DNA of 5,542 bases from Clostridiales bacterium. Its GTDB lineage: Bacteria > Bacillota > Clostridia > Oscillospirales > Oscillospiraceae. A program made the translations under genes and the position numbers. Shown in pieces: positions 5,456 to 5,542 of the stretch. The stretch lies in the NCBI GenBank assembly GCA_019421975.1, contig JAHZEE010000029.1:6343-11884 (forward strand), given 5' to 3'. Positions within the stretch are counted from its first letter, which is position 1; every line of letters starts with the position of its first letter. Below the pieces are notes generated by a model. It was given only the letters and a program-made list of their open reading frames with translations, made no database searches and was not told where the DNA came from.

Positions 5456-5542
5456 ATTCGTAGTATGACCGGCTATGGCCGGGCGGTGCAGATTTTAAAT
5501 GGGCGCGAGATCTCCGTGGAGCTGCATGCGGTCAACAATCGA
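5453..5542 (+). CDS. yicC: YicC/YloC family endoribonuclease, N-terminal part (3' end outside window)
   Basis: Only the first 30 codons are present. They read IRSMTGYGRA after the TTG start, then GREISVELHAVNNR, matching the highly conserved N-terminus of YicC/YloC proteins (MI-x-SMTG-Y/F-GR, followed by an acidic-aromatic strand and the VN-R motif). Members of this family have been reported as endoribonucleases affecting RNA turnover; full proteins are about 290 aa. In many Bacillota the gene precedes a remA/ylzA-type gene, gmk and rpoZ, which would lie beyond the window. It starts 62 bp after the RseC-like gene, so it may be either the last part of the cdaA transcript or the first gene of a new one; no convincing promoter is visible in the gap. 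Confidence 0.9.
   Translation, partial: MIRSMTGYGRAVQILNGREISVELHAVNNR

Overview
The window looks like ordinary chromosomal DNA from a GC-rich anaerobic member of the Clostridia (Bacillota), most likely an Oscillospiraceae/Ruminococcaceae-type gut organism. This is an inference from gene content (MEP isoprenoid pathway, a cdaA-cdaR c-di-AMP pair, a DUF3343 protein beside a class V cysteine desulfurase, a YicC/YloC-type gene), strong GGAGG ribosome binding sites, two TTG starts and GC-rich codons. No phage, plasmid, CRISPR, tRNA or rRNA signal was seen. All genes are on the + strand and nearly all of the sequence is coding.

Left block (1-1225): the 3' end of ispD, complete ispF and a BtuR/CobO-type corrinoid adenosyltransferase are packed with gaps of 5 bp and 1 bp, so they are probably one transcript. 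IspD and IspF catalyse two steps of the MEP pathway to isoprenoids; the third gene makes the adenosyl form of vitamin B12.

Middle block (1226-2642): a perfect 11-bp hairpin follows the adenosyltransferase. Its 3' arm contains the ribosome binding site of the next gene, a small DUF3343 (putative Se/S carrier) protein. That gene's stop codon overlaps the TTG start of a PLP-dependent cysteine desulfurase-like enzyme. The two look like a translationally coupled sulfur or selenium transfer pair, and this is the most interesting functional unit here.

Gap (2643-2877): this holds two oppositely oriented copies of a short structured unit (about 2647-2689 and 2707-2748), then a near-consensus sigma-A promoter (TTGCTA, 17 bp, TATAAT).

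Right block (2878-5542): the promoter drives cdaA (membrane diadenylate cyclase) and the overlapping cdaR (YbbR-repeat regulator). They are followed by a small RseC-like membrane protein with a four-cysteine motif, where many relatives have glmM. The window ends in the first 30 codons of a YicC/YloC-family gene with a TTG start.

I did not find a clearly undescribed system. The best leads are the DUF3343-desulfurase pair, the hairpin that hides its ribosome binding site, the inverted pair of intergenic units, and the RseC-like gene attached to the c-di-AMP operon.
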